Below, piece after piece: positions 24,789 through 33,601 of a DNA stretch of 45,533 bases. Position numbers and translations under genes: made by a program. This DNA is from Verrucomicrobiia bacterium (GTDB lineage: Bacteria; Verrucomicrobiota; Verrucomicrobiia; Palsa-1439). The stretch is from NCBI GenBank assembly GCA_035577545.1, contig DATLVI010000042.1:1-45533 (forward strand). The letters run 5' to 3'. The notes below the pieces were generated by a model, which ran no database searches, was not told the DNA's origin, and saw only the letters and a list, made by a program, of their open reading frames with translations. How positions within the stretch are numbered: the stretch's first letter is position 1; each line of letters opens with the position of its first letter.

Positions 24789-26936
24789 CTATAGCGGCAA
24801 GAACTTCAGCACTTCCAGCCTGTCATCGAACTGAAACAGGATCTCGTTGTTGCAGAAATCCACTGACCCGGGGGAGCCTTCCCGTGTGCAGTCCCACATT
24901 TGTTTGCCGTTTCGGGGATTGAGACGGAACAAGTGGAAGGTCCTAGACGAGGAGCCCTTGCCGATCATGGTCATCAAACCACCGGGTACGATCACATGCG
25001 TGCTGTAAAGGTATTTGCCCGCAGCGTAACATTCGTCGCCGGCCTTTTCGAGGCGCCACAACGCCTTACCGTTTGCGGGATCCACTTTGACGATCACGGG
25101 ATCGACCTTGTCGAGGCTAACCTGATCGGAATACTGAATGGACTCGGGGCTCGCGGTGCTCGTACTGACGTAGAGCATCCCGCTGTCGTCAAACCGGATG
25201 TTGGAAATTCCCACACTCGGCATCCGCCAACGAACGGCACCCGACTGCGCGTCGAAGGCTGTCAACACGCCCCGGTCAAACAGGTACAACGTGTTGCCCC
25301 TCTCCACACACGGCGCGGCGGACGCGGTGCGGCGACCGTATCCCAACGCGTATTCGCGTTGGGTGAACTGCGGGGCGATCGGATACGACAGATTGCTCTG
25401 CCAGAGTTTCTGGTTGCTCTTGTCGAACGCGTACATCACGTTGCCGGCGACCAGCACATCCACGGTCTTCATGGCGAAGAGCGCCGGGGATCCGGTCACT
25501 TCGCCGGTCCAGGGCGCGATGTCCTTGCCGAAGACGCGTTGGAGGGTCAGGGCGTAGCGGCTCTGATCCACTTTCGCGATGCCTTCACCCCGTGATCGTT
25601 TCATATCGTTCATCACGTCCTCGGCGAATTCCTTTGTCTGCGTAACGCCCAGGTTCTCGAACTTCTTGCTGTTTGGATCGGCCGCTTTCATCGTGTCGAC
25701 TGTGACGACTTTCTTTTCGACCAGCTTCACGTCCAGATCCACAACGGTCGAGCCCGTTGCGACAAATTCGTGTCGATCATCGGGAATATACGGCTCCCGT
25801 GCCGCTTCCATATCCATGTTCATATCGAACCGACGAGCGGGAGGCTGGGGAAGCGAACGCCGTTCGGTTTGTTGCTCACCCGACGGCAGTTGGATGCGCG
25901 TGAGTATGCGATCGTATTCGCCCTTGGCCGAGACGACGATCACCGCGTCGTCGCCAAACGTCATGTCCCGGACGCGTCCTTCCGTTTTCACGCTAAGTTT
26001 CTCAGTCCCCGTGGCGCGATCCAGGCAGACGATGCTTCGCCCCACGGTCACCCAGAGATCATTGCCGACCACGTGTAGCTGAGTATCAGTCGGGTAATAA
26101 TTCTCCTCATAATCGGCCATCTGTTCGACCAGTTTTTTTTGCGCTGCGATTGCCTCGGGTGACTTCGGTTGATCCTCGTTTTGGGCTGCTGCGACCAGCG
26201 CCGCCAGGTTGGTTGGCATGGATTGTTTGGCGCGGTACTTCGTCAGGGAAGTGGACCAGAGCGCCTGCTTCTTCTTAAAATCATAATCCGACACGCTATC
26301 GGCGCTCACCAGCAACAGTTCGTGGTCGTTGGCAAACTGCGCGTGCATGAGCCGCGCGTCGGCGGCCAGTGGCATGGCAAACTTGACGGACGGTTTCTGG
26401 CCGAAGATCACGTACCACTCGTAGGTGATGAACAATGCCACGAGCCCGACGAGGATGGCACTGCCCATCTGCGTGACCCGTTTGTATTCGCGCTCCCGCA
26501 CCACGCGATCCTGACCGGCGTAAACCGGGATATCCATGCCCGCTTGCTGGGCGCGATTGCGGCAATAGATACTGCAAAAGTAACCGGTTTGCTTCATGCA
26601 CTTCAGGCAAATGGGTTTCTTGCACGTCAGGCAGAACGCTTCCACAGGCTGTTCCTTGTGGATGAAGCAGGACTTCGGCAGTCCGCCGGCCTCGTCGGCC
26701 GCTTCTTCCGATACGTCACCGTCAGGTTCCTCCTCAACCGAACCCTTGAGTTTGATTTTCGGTGCGGCCTTTGGTTGGTTTGCCAGGGTTTCTTGAATGA
26801 CAGAATTGGCGTAGTCGGTGCCATCCGCGCCGCACGTCGGGCAAGAGACCTGCCCTGGCATCTGCCCATCCACCGGCTCGACTTCGAACTCGTACGGTGT
26901 CTGGCAGGCACAGTCGACGACGATTTTCATGGTCAT
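24789..26936 (-). CDS. zinc-finger, membrane-anchored PQQ-type beta-propeller protein
   Basis: A 716-residue protein of unusual make-up. The N-terminus holds a zinc-ribbon-like piece (DCACQTPYEFEV ... CPTCG). A B-box-like cysteine/histidine cluster follows (CFIHKEQPVEAFCLTCKKPI then CLKCMKQTGYFCSIYC). One membrane span lies near 158-178 (SAILVGLVALFITYEWYVIF), then a long WD40/PQQ-like propeller with blades such as GTEKLSVKTEGRVRDMTFGD and GKALWRLEKAG. The topology suggests a cytoplasmic zinc module and an extracytoplasmic propeller. It starts at ATG 26936 inside an ATGA overlap with the pseudopilin gene, so the two are translationally coupled. I know no assigned function. Confidence 0.7.
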   Translation of the reverse strand: MTMKIVVDCACQTPYEFEVEPVDGQMPGQVSCPTCGADGTDYANSVIQETLANQPKAAPKIKLKGSVEEEPDGDVSEEAADEAGGLPKSCFIHKEQPVEAFCLTCKKPICLKCMKQTGYFCSIYCRNRAQQAGMDIPVYAGQDRVVREREYKRVTQMGSAILVGLVALFITYEWYVIFGQKPSVKFAMPLAADARLMHAQFANDHELLLVSADSVSDYDFKKKQALWSTSLTKYRAKQSMPTNLAALVAAAQNEDQPKSPEAIAAQKKLVEQMADYEENYYPTDTQLHVVGNDLWVTVGRSIVCLDRATGTEKLSVKTEGRVRDMTFGDDAVIVVSAKGEYDRILTRIQLPSGEQQTERRSLPQPPARRFDMNMDMEAAREPYIPDDRHEFVATGSTVVDLDVKLVEKKVVTVDTMKAADPNSKKFENLGVTQTKEFAEDVMNDMKRSRGEGIAKVDQSRYALTLQRVFGKDIAPWTGEVTGSPALFAMKTVDVLVAGNVMYAFDKSNQKLWQSNLSYPIAPQFTQREYALGYGRRTASAAPCVERGNTLYLFDRGVLTAFDAQSGAVRWRMPSVGISNIRFDDSGMLYVSTSTASPESIQYSDQVSLDKVDPVIVKVDPANGKALWRLEKAGDECYAAGKYLYSTHVIVPGGLMTMIGKGSSSRTFHLFRLNPRNGKQMWDCTREGSPGSVDFCNNEILFQFDDRLEVLKFLPL

Positions 26937-27532
26937 GGTGTCGGGTTGAGAAGGACGACCGGATCGGAAAAGGTAAAATCGCGCGGCGCTACGGACGGGA
27001 ATTGCTCGGCGTGTCCGTCGCAAAACAGAACATTGCCACCGAATTGCCGGTGGTTATCGGCAGGTCGCTTGCCGGTGACCGAGAACATGGGCTCGCCTGT
27101 GTGTCGTGGCCGCGAATTCAGTTGTGCGTCCGAGAGCAGCATCGCGTCGGCGCCATCGCGCCCCGTGCGTCCCATGTAATACGCATAGCTGATTTTTCGG
27201 TGAGTAAACGGCTCGGCTTCGGGTAACCGGCGGCGGGCGCTGCCCGGACAGACAAAGATGGACGTTTCCGTCGTGTCTCGCGGAACCAAGAGACTTAGTG
27301 GTGTCTCCGAGGTATGCGCCCCGGGCACGACGGGATAGGAGTCATGGTAATCCGCGGCATAAATCTTCAAGGCGATCTGGATCATCAGCAGATTCTTCTG
27401 GCAGGCGACCAGTTGCTTTTCCTGGTAGGATTTCTGGGCCGGTCCGTAGGCCATAACGTACATCGTCAGGATTAATGCGATGACCACCAGCAATTCGATC
27501 AAGGTAAATCCGCCGGATGTCGCACGATTCAT
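26933..27532 (-). CDS. type II secretion-like pseudopilin (prepilin-type N-terminus)
   Basis: A 199-residue pilin-like protein. The prepilin peptidase site is in GGFTLIELLVVIALIL, with a six- to nine-residue leader, cleavage before F and E at position +5. A soluble domain follows with FCDGHAEQF, the DGH-type ending common to pseudopilins of PVC bacteria (DUF1559 style). Cysteines in VACQKN, FVCPG and LFCDG could pair. The ATG at 27532 gives the short leader expected, with a GAGGGG site. It is the first gene of an operon with the zinc-finger propeller gene. Confidence 0.8.
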   Translation of the reverse strand: MNRATSGGFTLIELLVVIALILTMYVMAYGPAQKSYQEKQLVACQKNLLMIQIALKIYAADYHDSYPVVPGAHTSETPLSLLVPRDTTETSIFVCPGSARRRLPEAEPFTHRKISYAYYMGRTGRDGADAMLLSDAQLNSRPRHTGEPMFSVTGKRPADNHRQFGGNVLFCDGHAEQFPSVAPRDFTFSDPVVLLNPTP

Positions 27533-27558
27533 AACCCAGCCCCTCACCGCGACACCCA

Positions 27559-27587
27559 ACCTAACATCGACCAAAAGTCGTCGTCAA
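27559..27587 (-). promoter_or_regulatory. promoter of the pseudopilin operon
   Basis: On the minus strand TTGACG (27587-27582), a 17 bp spacer, TTAGGT (27564-27559). The leader would be about 20 nt and contains GAGGGG. Confidence 0.5.
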
Positions 27588-27618
27588 TGGCAATCGAAAC
27601 TGATAACCTTCGGCGTCG

Positions 27619-28506
27619 ATGAGTGAGGCCCCGGACAGGCTCTGGCAATGCCAGGACAAACGCTGCGGCGTGATGCTCCGTGCGGCGGAGCTACAACGGA
27701 TGGTCGCGTCGGGCCTCGTGGTGGATGCTTGTCCGCGTTGCGGTGGCCCGGTCGCGAGGATGAATGAAGAGGGGACGGCCGTCGAAGACGGGGAGCCGAC
27801 GGGACCACCCCCATCGTTTGCTGCGGCCCTGGCGTATCCATTTCGCGGCGGCGGTTTGTTCGTACTCGGTGTGGGGACGATTGTCATTGGCGTGATCGCG
27901 TATGGCCTGCCGTTTCTGTACGGCTACGTCATCAGCCTCATCGTCTACGGCTGCATGCTCAATTATTTGTTCGACGTCGTGCTGACCACGGCCAATGGTG
28001 AGGACAAGCCGCCGGGATTGCCGGATTTCAGTGACTGGGTTGACGACATTTTCCAGCCGATTTTATTGATGATCAGCACCACGGTGCTGTGCTTCGTGCC
28101 GTCGTTCCTGTATTTCATCGGCTACCTGTGGCATTGCTGGTACGAAGGTTGGGTTCCGGATCTTTCCGAGCCAGCCTGCGCGTGGGGTGTTGTCGGCCTG
28201 GCGCTGGTCAGTTTGTATTACTACCCGATGGCGCTGCTTGCGGTGGTTATGTTCAACTCGAAACGCGTGGTCAGTCCCCGGGTCGTGATCCCATCTATTG
28301 CGCGTGTGTGGAGACCGTACCTGGTAGTCTGCGGTTTCATGACGGTCATAGGTCTCACAGTGATGGTATTTCGCGTGGTGGTCACACCGGGCTCTTTGCT
28401 GGAGCATTTCGGCGGCGTCGCTCTTAAGTTATGGGGAGGGATGGCCAGCATGCGGTTGCTGGGATTGTTGTACCGGACGCACAAGTCGAGGCTGGGCTGG
28501 TTCTGA
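27619..28506 (+). CDS. zinc-ribbon, DUF4013-like multi-span membrane protein
   Basis: A 295-residue protein. The N-terminus holds CQDKRCG and CPRCGG, a zinc ribbon facing the cytoplasm. A Pro-rich linker follows, then about six membrane segments (for example GLFVLGVGTIVIGVIAYGLP and YYPMALLAVVMFNS). PSIARVWRPYLVV is reminiscent of DUF4013-type membrane proteins. Function unknown. It is divergent from the pseudopilin operon across about 86 bp. The neighbouring propeller protein also joins a zinc finger to a membrane span, which suggests a shared membrane process, but this is only contextual. Confidence 0.65.
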   Translation: MSEAPDRLWQCQDKRCGVMLRAAELQRMVASGLVVDACPRCGGPVARMNEEGTAVEDGEPTGPPPSFAAALAYPFRGGGLFVLGVGTIVIGVIAYGLPFLYGYVISLIVYGCMLNYLFDVVLTTANGEDKPPGLPDFSDWVDDIFQPILLMISTTVLCFVPSFLYFIGYLWHCWYEGWVPDLSEPACAWGVVGLALVSLYYYPMALLAVVMFNSKRVVSPRVVIPSIARVWRPYLVVCGFMTVIGLTVMVFRVVVTPGSLLEHFGGVALKLWGGMASMRLLGLLYRTHKSRLGWF

Positions 28507-28574
28507 GGAAATCCGCGACGGGCACGGTTCTCCGAATCACGCAACCCTCGTGCTATCAAGCGTTACCACCGTCG

Positions 28575-28603
28575 TTGACGCTAGGCCAGTAAAATGATAG
28601 GCT
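28575..28603 (+). promoter_or_regulatory. promoter of the HNH gene
   Basis: TTGACG (28575-28580), a 17 bp spacer, TAGGCT (28598-28603). The leader would be about 41 nt, ending with GGGAG before the ATG at 28651. An ATG at 28594 lies inside this promoter and is not the start. Confidence 0.55.
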
Positions 28604-28650
28604 TGGGCATCGTACCGGTGTGGGTCGGTGCGACCCTCTGGGAGTTGACC

Positions 28651-29268
28651 ATGAGGAATGTGCTAAACGAAAACGTGTTGGTGCTCAATCGTCTGTGGCA
28701 GGCGATCAACGTCTGCACGGTCGAACGCGCGTTTATGCTCCTGTACATGGGCCACGCCGAGGTGGTGACGGAGGACAGCGGGAATTTCCAGACCTTTGAT
28801 TTCCACGAGTGGCGCGAATTCAGCCAGGGACACCACGGCGAGGACGTGGTCCATACCGTCTCGTTCAAGATCCGCATTCCGCGCGTGATTTTGCTGCTGT
28901 TTTTTGATCGGCTACCGCACAAGGAAGTGAAATTCACGCGGCACAACATTTTCGAGCGCGACCACAACACCTGCCAGTATTGCGGGAAACATTTTGACCG
29001 GCGCGAATTGAATCTCGACCACATCGTTCCCCGCGACCACGGCGGGACGACGACGTGGGAGAATATTGTGTGCGCGTGTATCCCGTGCAACACGCGCAAG
29101 GCCAACCGCACGCCGACGCAGGCGGGGATGCACCTCATCAAGAAGCCCAAGCGCCCGAAGTGGCGTCCGTTCGTGAATGTCACCATCAGCACCGTCGCCC
29201 ACGATAGCTGGAAGCATTTCCTCGATTTGGCGTATTGGAACGTTGAGTTGGGTGAGGATGTGAAGTAA
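28651..29268 (+). CDS. HNH endonuclease domain protein
   Basis: A 205-residue protein. It opens with VLVLNRLWQAINVCTVERAF, a pattern shared by a widespread group of chromosomal HNH proteins. A basic RxxIFERDHNTCQYCGK segment leads into the HNH core LNLDHIVPRDHGG and ENIVCACIPCNTRKANR, with CxxC ... CxxC zinc ligands and catalytic-type histidine in LDHI. Proteins of this type are common single-copy genes in PVC bacteria and cyanobacteria, with unknown biological role. There is no intein, intron or phage context here. The ATG at 28651 follows a GGGAG site. Confidence 0.85.
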   Translation: MRNVLNENVLVLNRLWQAINVCTVERAFMLLYMGHAEVVTEDSGNFQTFDFHEWREFSQGHHGEDVVHTVSFKIRIPRVILLLFFDRLPHKEVKFTRHNIFERDHNTCQYCGKHFDRRELNLDHIVPRDHGGTTTWENIVCACIPCNTRKANRTPTQAGMHLIKKPKRPKWRPFVNVTISTVAHDSWKHFLDLAYWNVELGEDVK

Positions 29269-29317
29269 GGGTATTTTTCTTCGTGTTCCGCAGATGAAGC
29301 TTCCAAGGAGTATAGAG

Positions 29318-29776
29318 ATGCAAGTCCTTTGTGATGATGAGCGCGATTTGTCTGACCTCATTGTCCAAATGCGCGTGCAGGCGGGGACCAAGAATTCGCG
29401 TTATATCTCCTTTCCGAAAACTACACGCGATGGCAAGGCATCTCTTGCTGAGGAAGATTTCACGGAACAGTTTCAAGATTACGGTCGAATGGCACTGATG
29501 GACTACAACGGCTCAATTGAAGACGCTTCCCAAAGTGTTAACGTTACTCTGTTTGACGTTGCGCAAATGCGACAACACGCAAACAATCTCAAGCGATGGC
29601 CGCTTACAGAATATGAACTTTCGTTGTGGAAAACCTCCGAAGAGAGAGTCGATTATTTTCTGTCCTGCAGGAACGAACTGTTCTTTTCATTTCCTCAAAA
29701 TGAGGAGCTTATTGAGGATCGCGTTCTTCACTACAAGGTAGGAAGAAAGCCGCAAAAAGCGGTAACCGCCTTGTGA
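29318..29776 (+). CDS. hypothetical protein
   Basis: A 152-residue protein I cannot assign. It is acidic and mixed alpha/beta by appearance (MQVLCDDERDLSDLIVQMR, RYISFPKTTRDGKASLAEED). The C-terminal part is rich in aromatic and charged residues (EYELSLWKTSEERVDYFLSC). There is no signal peptide or membrane span. The ATG at 29318 is chosen because AAGGAG lies seven bases upstream; the ATG at 29294 is in frame but has no site. Lower G+C than its neighbours hints at acquisition. The YpeA-like gene follows after nine bases. Confidence 0.6.
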   Translation: MQVLCDDERDLSDLIVQMRVQAGTKNSRYISFPKTTRDGKASLAEEDFTEQFQDYGRMALMDYNGSIEDASQSVNVTLFDVAQMRQHANNLKRWPLTEYELSLWKTSEERVDYFLSCRNELFFSFPQNEELIEDRVLHYKVGRKPQKAVTAL

Positions 29777-29785
29777 CATCGTCCG

Positions 29786-30238
29786 ATGACCTCATTTCAA
29801 ATCCGCCCGTATCGCCCTGCCGACGAAGCCGCTGTGTTGGAACTGTGGAAGACCTGTCAATTGGTTGGGCCGAAGAACAATCCACGGCAGGACATTGCGA
29901 GAAAGCTACTGGTCAATCCCGAATGGTTTCTGGTTGGTGAACTGGACAGCAAGATTGTGGCGACTTGCATGGTCGGGTATGAAGGGCATCGAGGCTGGAT
30001 CAATTATCTGGCGGTAGCTCCCGAATACCAGCGGCGCGGTTTTGCCCGGCAAATCATGGAGGAGGCCGAGCGATTGTTGCGAGAGGTGGGCTGTCCGAAG
30101 ATCAATTTGCAGGTGAGAACCGCGAATGCCCAGGTGATCGAGTTCTATAAGAGCATTGGATTCAAGGTTGACGACGTTGTCAGCATGGGGAAGCGGCTGG
30201 AGACGGATGAGCCGTTTCATTCGCCGGATATTTCGTGA
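29786..30238 (+). CDS. ypeA: GNAT acetyltransferase, YpeA-like
   Basis: A 150-residue GCN5-related N-acetyltransferase that transfers acetyl from acetyl-CoA to an unknown amine. It resembles E. coli YpeA along its length: RPADEAAVLELWKTCQLVGP, NNPRQDIARKLL, GYEGHRGWINYLAVAPEYQRRGFARQIM (motif A, with the Q/RxxGxA CoA loop RRGFA), CPKINLQVRTANAQVIEFYKSIGF (motif B) and SMGKRL near the end. The substrate is unknown, so the symbol reflects similarity only. Confidence 0.82.
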   Translation: MTSFQIRPYRPADEAAVLELWKTCQLVGPKNNPRQDIARKLLVNPEWFLVGELDSKIVATCMVGYEGHRGWINYLAVAPEYQRRGFARQIMEEAERLLREVGCPKINLQVRTANAQVIEFYKSIGFKVDDVVSMGKRLETDEPFHSPDIS

Positions 30239-30328
30239 GTGCACCTGTGCCTTGCCAAAGGCCCTCCCAGCCGCCCGCTCGTCGGCAATCGTGCCACACG
30301 GATGCTGCCACACTTGATGCAATTTTGA

Positions 30329-31081
30329 TTATTTATTTTTTTCCGCTGAGTCTTGGTCACCGTAAGCTTTTAATATCCTTTGAATGGCGGCCTCAACAAC
30401 TGCGTTGCTGACGCCCGCCGGGCGTGCTTTATCAATGGTTTCCTCCATTTTGGAAATTGATTTTTTCCGCACAAATCCCCTAAGAGCCTTTACTACGGTT
30501 TGAAGGCCGGCCTCAAGAACCTGCCCGGTTGTTCTTCCCAGTCGACGCGCTCTATCGATGCTTTCTTCTATTTCAGAACTCGGCTTTCCTTCCATTAAAT
30601 CAAGCTCCAGTATAGCAAGAGCTGTAATATAGTTATTAAGCGGGGACGCTCGAAGAAAAGTTCTTATGTCTTGTTCAGTTTGGAACTGCTTTAAAAATGG
30701 CAGGACACAGGATGACATAACTCCAATAATTTGATCGCTTAACAATCCGATAGATGTTGCTTCCGTTAGTTCCCACCAAGTGTCTTCCTTTTTGGGCATC
30801 AAGTATCCGATTCGATTGCCGACCACGCCATACCATGTTGCTTTTGGCTGCCAATCTTCGTAGCGCGCCCAGCGATGCTTCCATTCGGTATAAACCTCAA
30901 AAGTAAATTTAGTTTGTTCGGCGGTGGTGTATTTACTCCGTTGAGACCAAATGTTCCATCGGACATTATTATCCGGTATCCGTTTAAGAAAATGCTTTCC
31001 CGAACGATGAAAGCCTTCGGTGGAAAGGAATTTATCAATTTCCAGCATCAACAATTCAAATTTCTCTTGGGCTGGAGTCAT
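30329..31081 (-). CDS. DUF4304-like protein with repeated C-terminus
   Basis: A 250-residue protein. Residues 1 to about 135 resemble the DUF4304 family (a short N-terminal helix, GFHRSGKHFLKR, then FTFEVYTEW and a Trp-rich strand region). This family has no proven role but is often seen near toxin-immunity or defence-type genes. Residues 169-202 and 210-241 are two copies of one helical repeat (EESIDRAR ... VLEAGLQTVVKAL and EETIDKAR ... VVEAAIQRILKAY). The gene is distinctly AT-richer than its neighbours and sits alone, convergent with the ypeA-like gene, which points to acquisition. Confidence 0.6.
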   Translation of the reverse strand: MTPAQEKFELLMLEIDKFLSTEGFHRSGKHFLKRIPDNNVRWNIWSQRSKYTTAEQTKFTFEVYTEWKHRWARYEDWQPKATWYGVVGNRIGYLMPKKEDTWWELTEATSIGLLSDQIIGVMSSCVLPFLKQFQTEQDIRTFLRASPLNNYITALAILELDLMEGKPSSEIEESIDRARRLGRTTGQVLEAGLQTVVKALRGFVRKKSISKMEETIDKARPAGVSNAVVEAAIQRILKAYGDQDSAEKNK

Positions 31082-31268
31082 GGTGAATTTTTCATTTCAA
31101 CTTTCGCAGTAACTGGGATTTCCCATAGGGGTTCTTGACCACGACCGTCGCGGGACTTTTTCAAATTTTCTTCCTGCTCCACAGATTTGCAAGTTTTTTC
31201 CAGTCCGCCGCCTCCCGGTGTTTCTTTAGCAACCCGTTTGGAGGAGAGATAACTACTCGGCTTCCGCT

Positions 31269-31297
31269 TTGACACCCCTGTGGTTCGGCGATAGTAT
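31269..31297 (+). promoter_or_regulatory. promoter of the larE-thi operon, leaderless geometry
   Basis: TTGACA (31269-31274), a 17 bp spacer, TAGTAT (31292-31297). An in-frame GTG lies at 31305, seven bases after the -10 box. The TTG at 31269, which could be read as an earlier start codon, is the first base of the -35 box. Confidence 0.7.
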
Positions 31298-31304
31298 TCT
31301 GGTT

Positions 31305-32120
31305 GTGCTCGGGAAACTCGATCAACTCAAGGCTGCGCTCCGTTCTTGCGGACGCACGCTGGTGGCTTATTCGGGCGGGGTGGACAGCGTGTTCCTCGCT
31401 AAGGTCGCGCACGATGTGCTGGGGGACAAGGCGCTGGCGGTGATTGCGGATTCGCCGAGTTTGCCGCGGCGGGAGTTGCAGGAGGCGCTCGAGATTGCGG
31501 AACAGTTTGGGTTTCCCGTGCGGGTGATCAAGACGGAGGAGATGGAGGACGCGAATTACACGAGCAACCCGTCGAACCGTTGCTACTTTTGCAAGAGCGA
31601 GTTGTTCGAGAATTTGGCCGAAATCGCAAAGCGCGAAGGCTGGCAGGCGATTATCTATGGAGAGAACGCCAGCGATGTGGGGGATTATCGGCCCGGTGCC
31701 GTGGCGGCCAAGGAATATCAGGTGCGCGCGCCGTTGAAGGAAGTCGGATTGACGAAAGCAGAGATTCGCGAGTTGTCGGCGGAGTTGGGTTTGCCGACGG
31801 CGGACAAGCCGGCGATGGCCTGTTTGTCGTCGCGGATTCCGTACGGCGAGCCGGTGACGGAAGAGGCGTTGGGGATGATCGAGGCGGCGGAGAACGTGTT
31901 GCGGGACGCGGGGTTTTATGAAGTGCGGGTGCGTCATCACAAGAACATGGCACGCATCGAGATTGGCGCGGATGAATTTCAGAAATTTTTCGACGAAGAA
32001 GTGCGGGAGGCGGTAACCCAGGCATTGAGGAAGATCGGGTACGCATACGTGACGCTCGATCTGCAGGGGTACCGGCGCGGCAGCGCGAACGAGGTGCTGG
32101 CAAAATCGAAGGAGAGATAA
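31305..32120 (+). CDS. larE: ATP-dependent sacrificial sulfur transferase LarE
   Basis: LarE provides sulfur for the nickel-pincer nucleotide cofactor, acting on an activated carboxyl group of the precursor. About 271 residues. The PP-loop SGGVDS (23-28) binds ATP. C173 in ACLSSRIPYG matches the position of the sacrificial cysteine of the Lactobacillus enzyme as I recall it. C93 and C96 (NRCYFCK) together with C173 give the three-cysteine set seen in LarE proteins that carry an iron-sulfur cluster. No larA, larB or larC is visible, so its client is elsewhere or the role differs. The GTG start at 31305 is chosen from the promoter spacing. A lipoprotein gene follows after three bases. Confidence 0.85.
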   Translation: MLGKLDQLKAALRSCGRTLVAYSGGVDSVFLAKVAHDVLGDKALAVIADSPSLPRRELQEALEIAEQFGFPVRVIKTEEMEDANYTSNPSNRCYFCKSELFENLAEIAKREGWQAIIYGENASDVGDYRPGAVAAKEYQVRAPLKEVGLTKAEIRELSAELGLPTADKPAMACLSSRIPYGEPVTEEALGMIEAAENVLRDAGFYEVRVRHHKNMARIEIGADEFQKFFDEEVREAVTQALRKIGYAYVTLDLQGYRRGSANEVLAKSKER

Positions 32121-32123
32121 CCG

Positions 32124-32810
32124 ATGAAGCGTAACGTCATGGGGTTCGGAATCGGAATGCTGGGCGCGGCGCTGTTGTTGGCGGGTTGTGGTTCGGACCA
32201 GAAGCTGGAGCAGACGCAGCAGCAGTTGGCGACCGCAACCAATGAGCTCGCGGTGGCGCGGACGGAGACCAGCACGGTCAAAACGCAAATGCAGGCCAGG
32301 GTCGATGAATTGCAGCAGACGATTTCGAAGCTAAGCGACGAGAAGGCGGACACGGAAAAGAAGATGGCATCGCTCAAGGCTGATATGGACAACCAGTTGC
32401 AGCAGAAACAGGCCACGGTGGAGACGCTCTCACAAGACATAACAAACCTGACGAGCGAGTTGAGAGTGCTCACCGACAAGATCGAGGACATCAGCCAGAA
32501 GTACGCGGATTTGGAAAAGACGCATGCCACGACGGTCACGCATCTCCAAGCGATGCGGGACGAGTACGTCCGCTTGAACAATGAAAAGGTCGCACTCGAA
32601 GCGAAGCTGCATGACCTGAAGGCGTTGAAGGAGCAGATCGTTGTGGTGAAACAGGAATTGCACCAGAAGAGGGTGGAGGAACTGAAGCGTCTGGACCGCG
32701 CGGAATACGCCATGGGTAATCACGGTTACTTTGTGAAGGATGGTTCCATCGTGGTCGAGCGCACGCCCGGAAGTTACCCACTTAACCAGGAGTTGTATCG
32801 TCCGCAATGA
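32124..32810 (+). CDS. coiled-coil lipoprotein
   Basis: A 228-residue lipoprotein. The lipobox LLAGC places the acylated cysteine at residue 22. Residues from about 28 to 205 are an almost continuous charged coiled coil ([20 protein letters not shown] and [20 protein letters not shown] are examples). A short conserved-looking tail [18 protein letters not shown] follows. It probably sits in the periplasm, anchored to the outer or inner membrane; the function is unknown. It lies inside the larE-thi operon: larE stops three bases before, and thiG overlaps its stop codon in ATGA. Its presence between two sulfur-cofactor genes has no obvious functional reason. Confidence 0.8.
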   Translation: MKRNVMGFGIGMLGAALLLAGCGSDQKLEQTQQQLATATNELAVARTETSTVKTQMQARVDELQQTISKLSDEKADTEKKMASLKADMDNQLQQKQATVETLSQDITNLTSELRVLTDKIEDISQKYADLEKTHATTVTHLQAMRDEYVRLNNEKVALEAKLHDLKALKEQIVVVKQELHQKRVEELKRLDRAEYAMGNHGYFVKDGSIVVERTPGSYPLNQELYRPQ

Positions 32811-33601
32811 CCGACAAGCCGCAAAAGCTACGCATTGCCAACCGCGATTTCAACTCGCGCCTGATCATGGGCACGGGCAAGTTCGCCTCGGGCGAATTGA
32901 TGGCGGCGTCGCTCGAAGCCAGCGGCGCGGAGATGGTGACCGTGGCGCTACGGCGCGCGGATTTGTCGGGACAGAAGGATAAGTTCGCCAACATCCTGAC
33001 GTTCGTTGACGCGAAGAAATATTTACTCCTGCCGAACACCAGCGGCGCGCGGAATGCCGAGGAGGCTTGTCGACTCGCGCGCCTGGGCCGCGAAGCGACC
33101 AGCTCGGCGTGGCTGAAGTTGGAGATACATCCCGACGCCCGTTACCTGTTGCCTGATCCCATTGAAACGTTGAAGGCGGCTGAGGTTTTGGTGAAGGAAG
33201 GCTTCACGGTGTTGCCGTACATCAATGCCGATCCCGTTCTGGCGAAGCGGCTGGAGGATGTCGGCTGCGCGACGGTCATGCCGCTTGGGTCGCCGATCGG
33301 CAGCGCGCGCGGCATCGAGACGCGGGCGAATATATCCATCATTATTGAACAAGCGACAGTGCCTGTTGTGGTCGATGCGGGACTGGGCGCGCCGTCTCAT
33401 GCGGCGGAAGCGCTGGAGATGGGCGCCGATGCCGTGCTCGTGAATACGGCCATTGCCGTCGCTGCCGACCCGGTGCGCATGGCGGCGGCATTCCGAGCAG
33501 CGGTCGAGGCAGGTCGGACCGCGTATGAAGTTGGTTTGGCCCCGAAACGGAAAGAGGCTGAGGCGACGAGTCCACTGACCGGGTTTCTCAATGAGCCATG
33601 A
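32807..33601 (+). CDS. thiG: thiazole synthase ThiG
   Basis: ThiG condenses DXP, dehydroglycine and ThiS thiocarboxylate into the thiazole phosphate of thiamin. The 264 residues form a TIM barrel. The protein shows [39 protein letters not shown] (with the lysine that forms the DXP imine), [33 protein letters not shown], and [20 protein letters not shown]. It is the first thi gene of the operon and overlaps the lipoprotein gene and thiH by four bases each (ATGA), so translation is coupled. Confidence 0.95.
   Translation: MTDKPQKLRIANRDFNSRLIMGTGKFASGELMAASLEASGAEMVTVALRRADLSGQKDKFANILTFVDAKKYLLLPNTSGARNAEEACRLARLGREATSSAWLKLEIHPDARYLLPDPIETLKAAEVLVKEGFTVLPYINADPVLAKRLEDVGCATVMPLGSPIGSARGIETRANISIIIEQATVPVVVDAGLGAPSHAAEALEMGADAVLVNTAIAVAADPVRMAAAFRAAVEAGRTAYEVGLAPKRKEAEATSPLTGFLNEP

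Noticed and set aside
31269-31304. Upstream TTG start for larE
   Set aside because: The TTG is part of a consensus -35 box, and the 12 extra residues are not seen in LarE proteins as I know them. The GTG at 31305 fits better.
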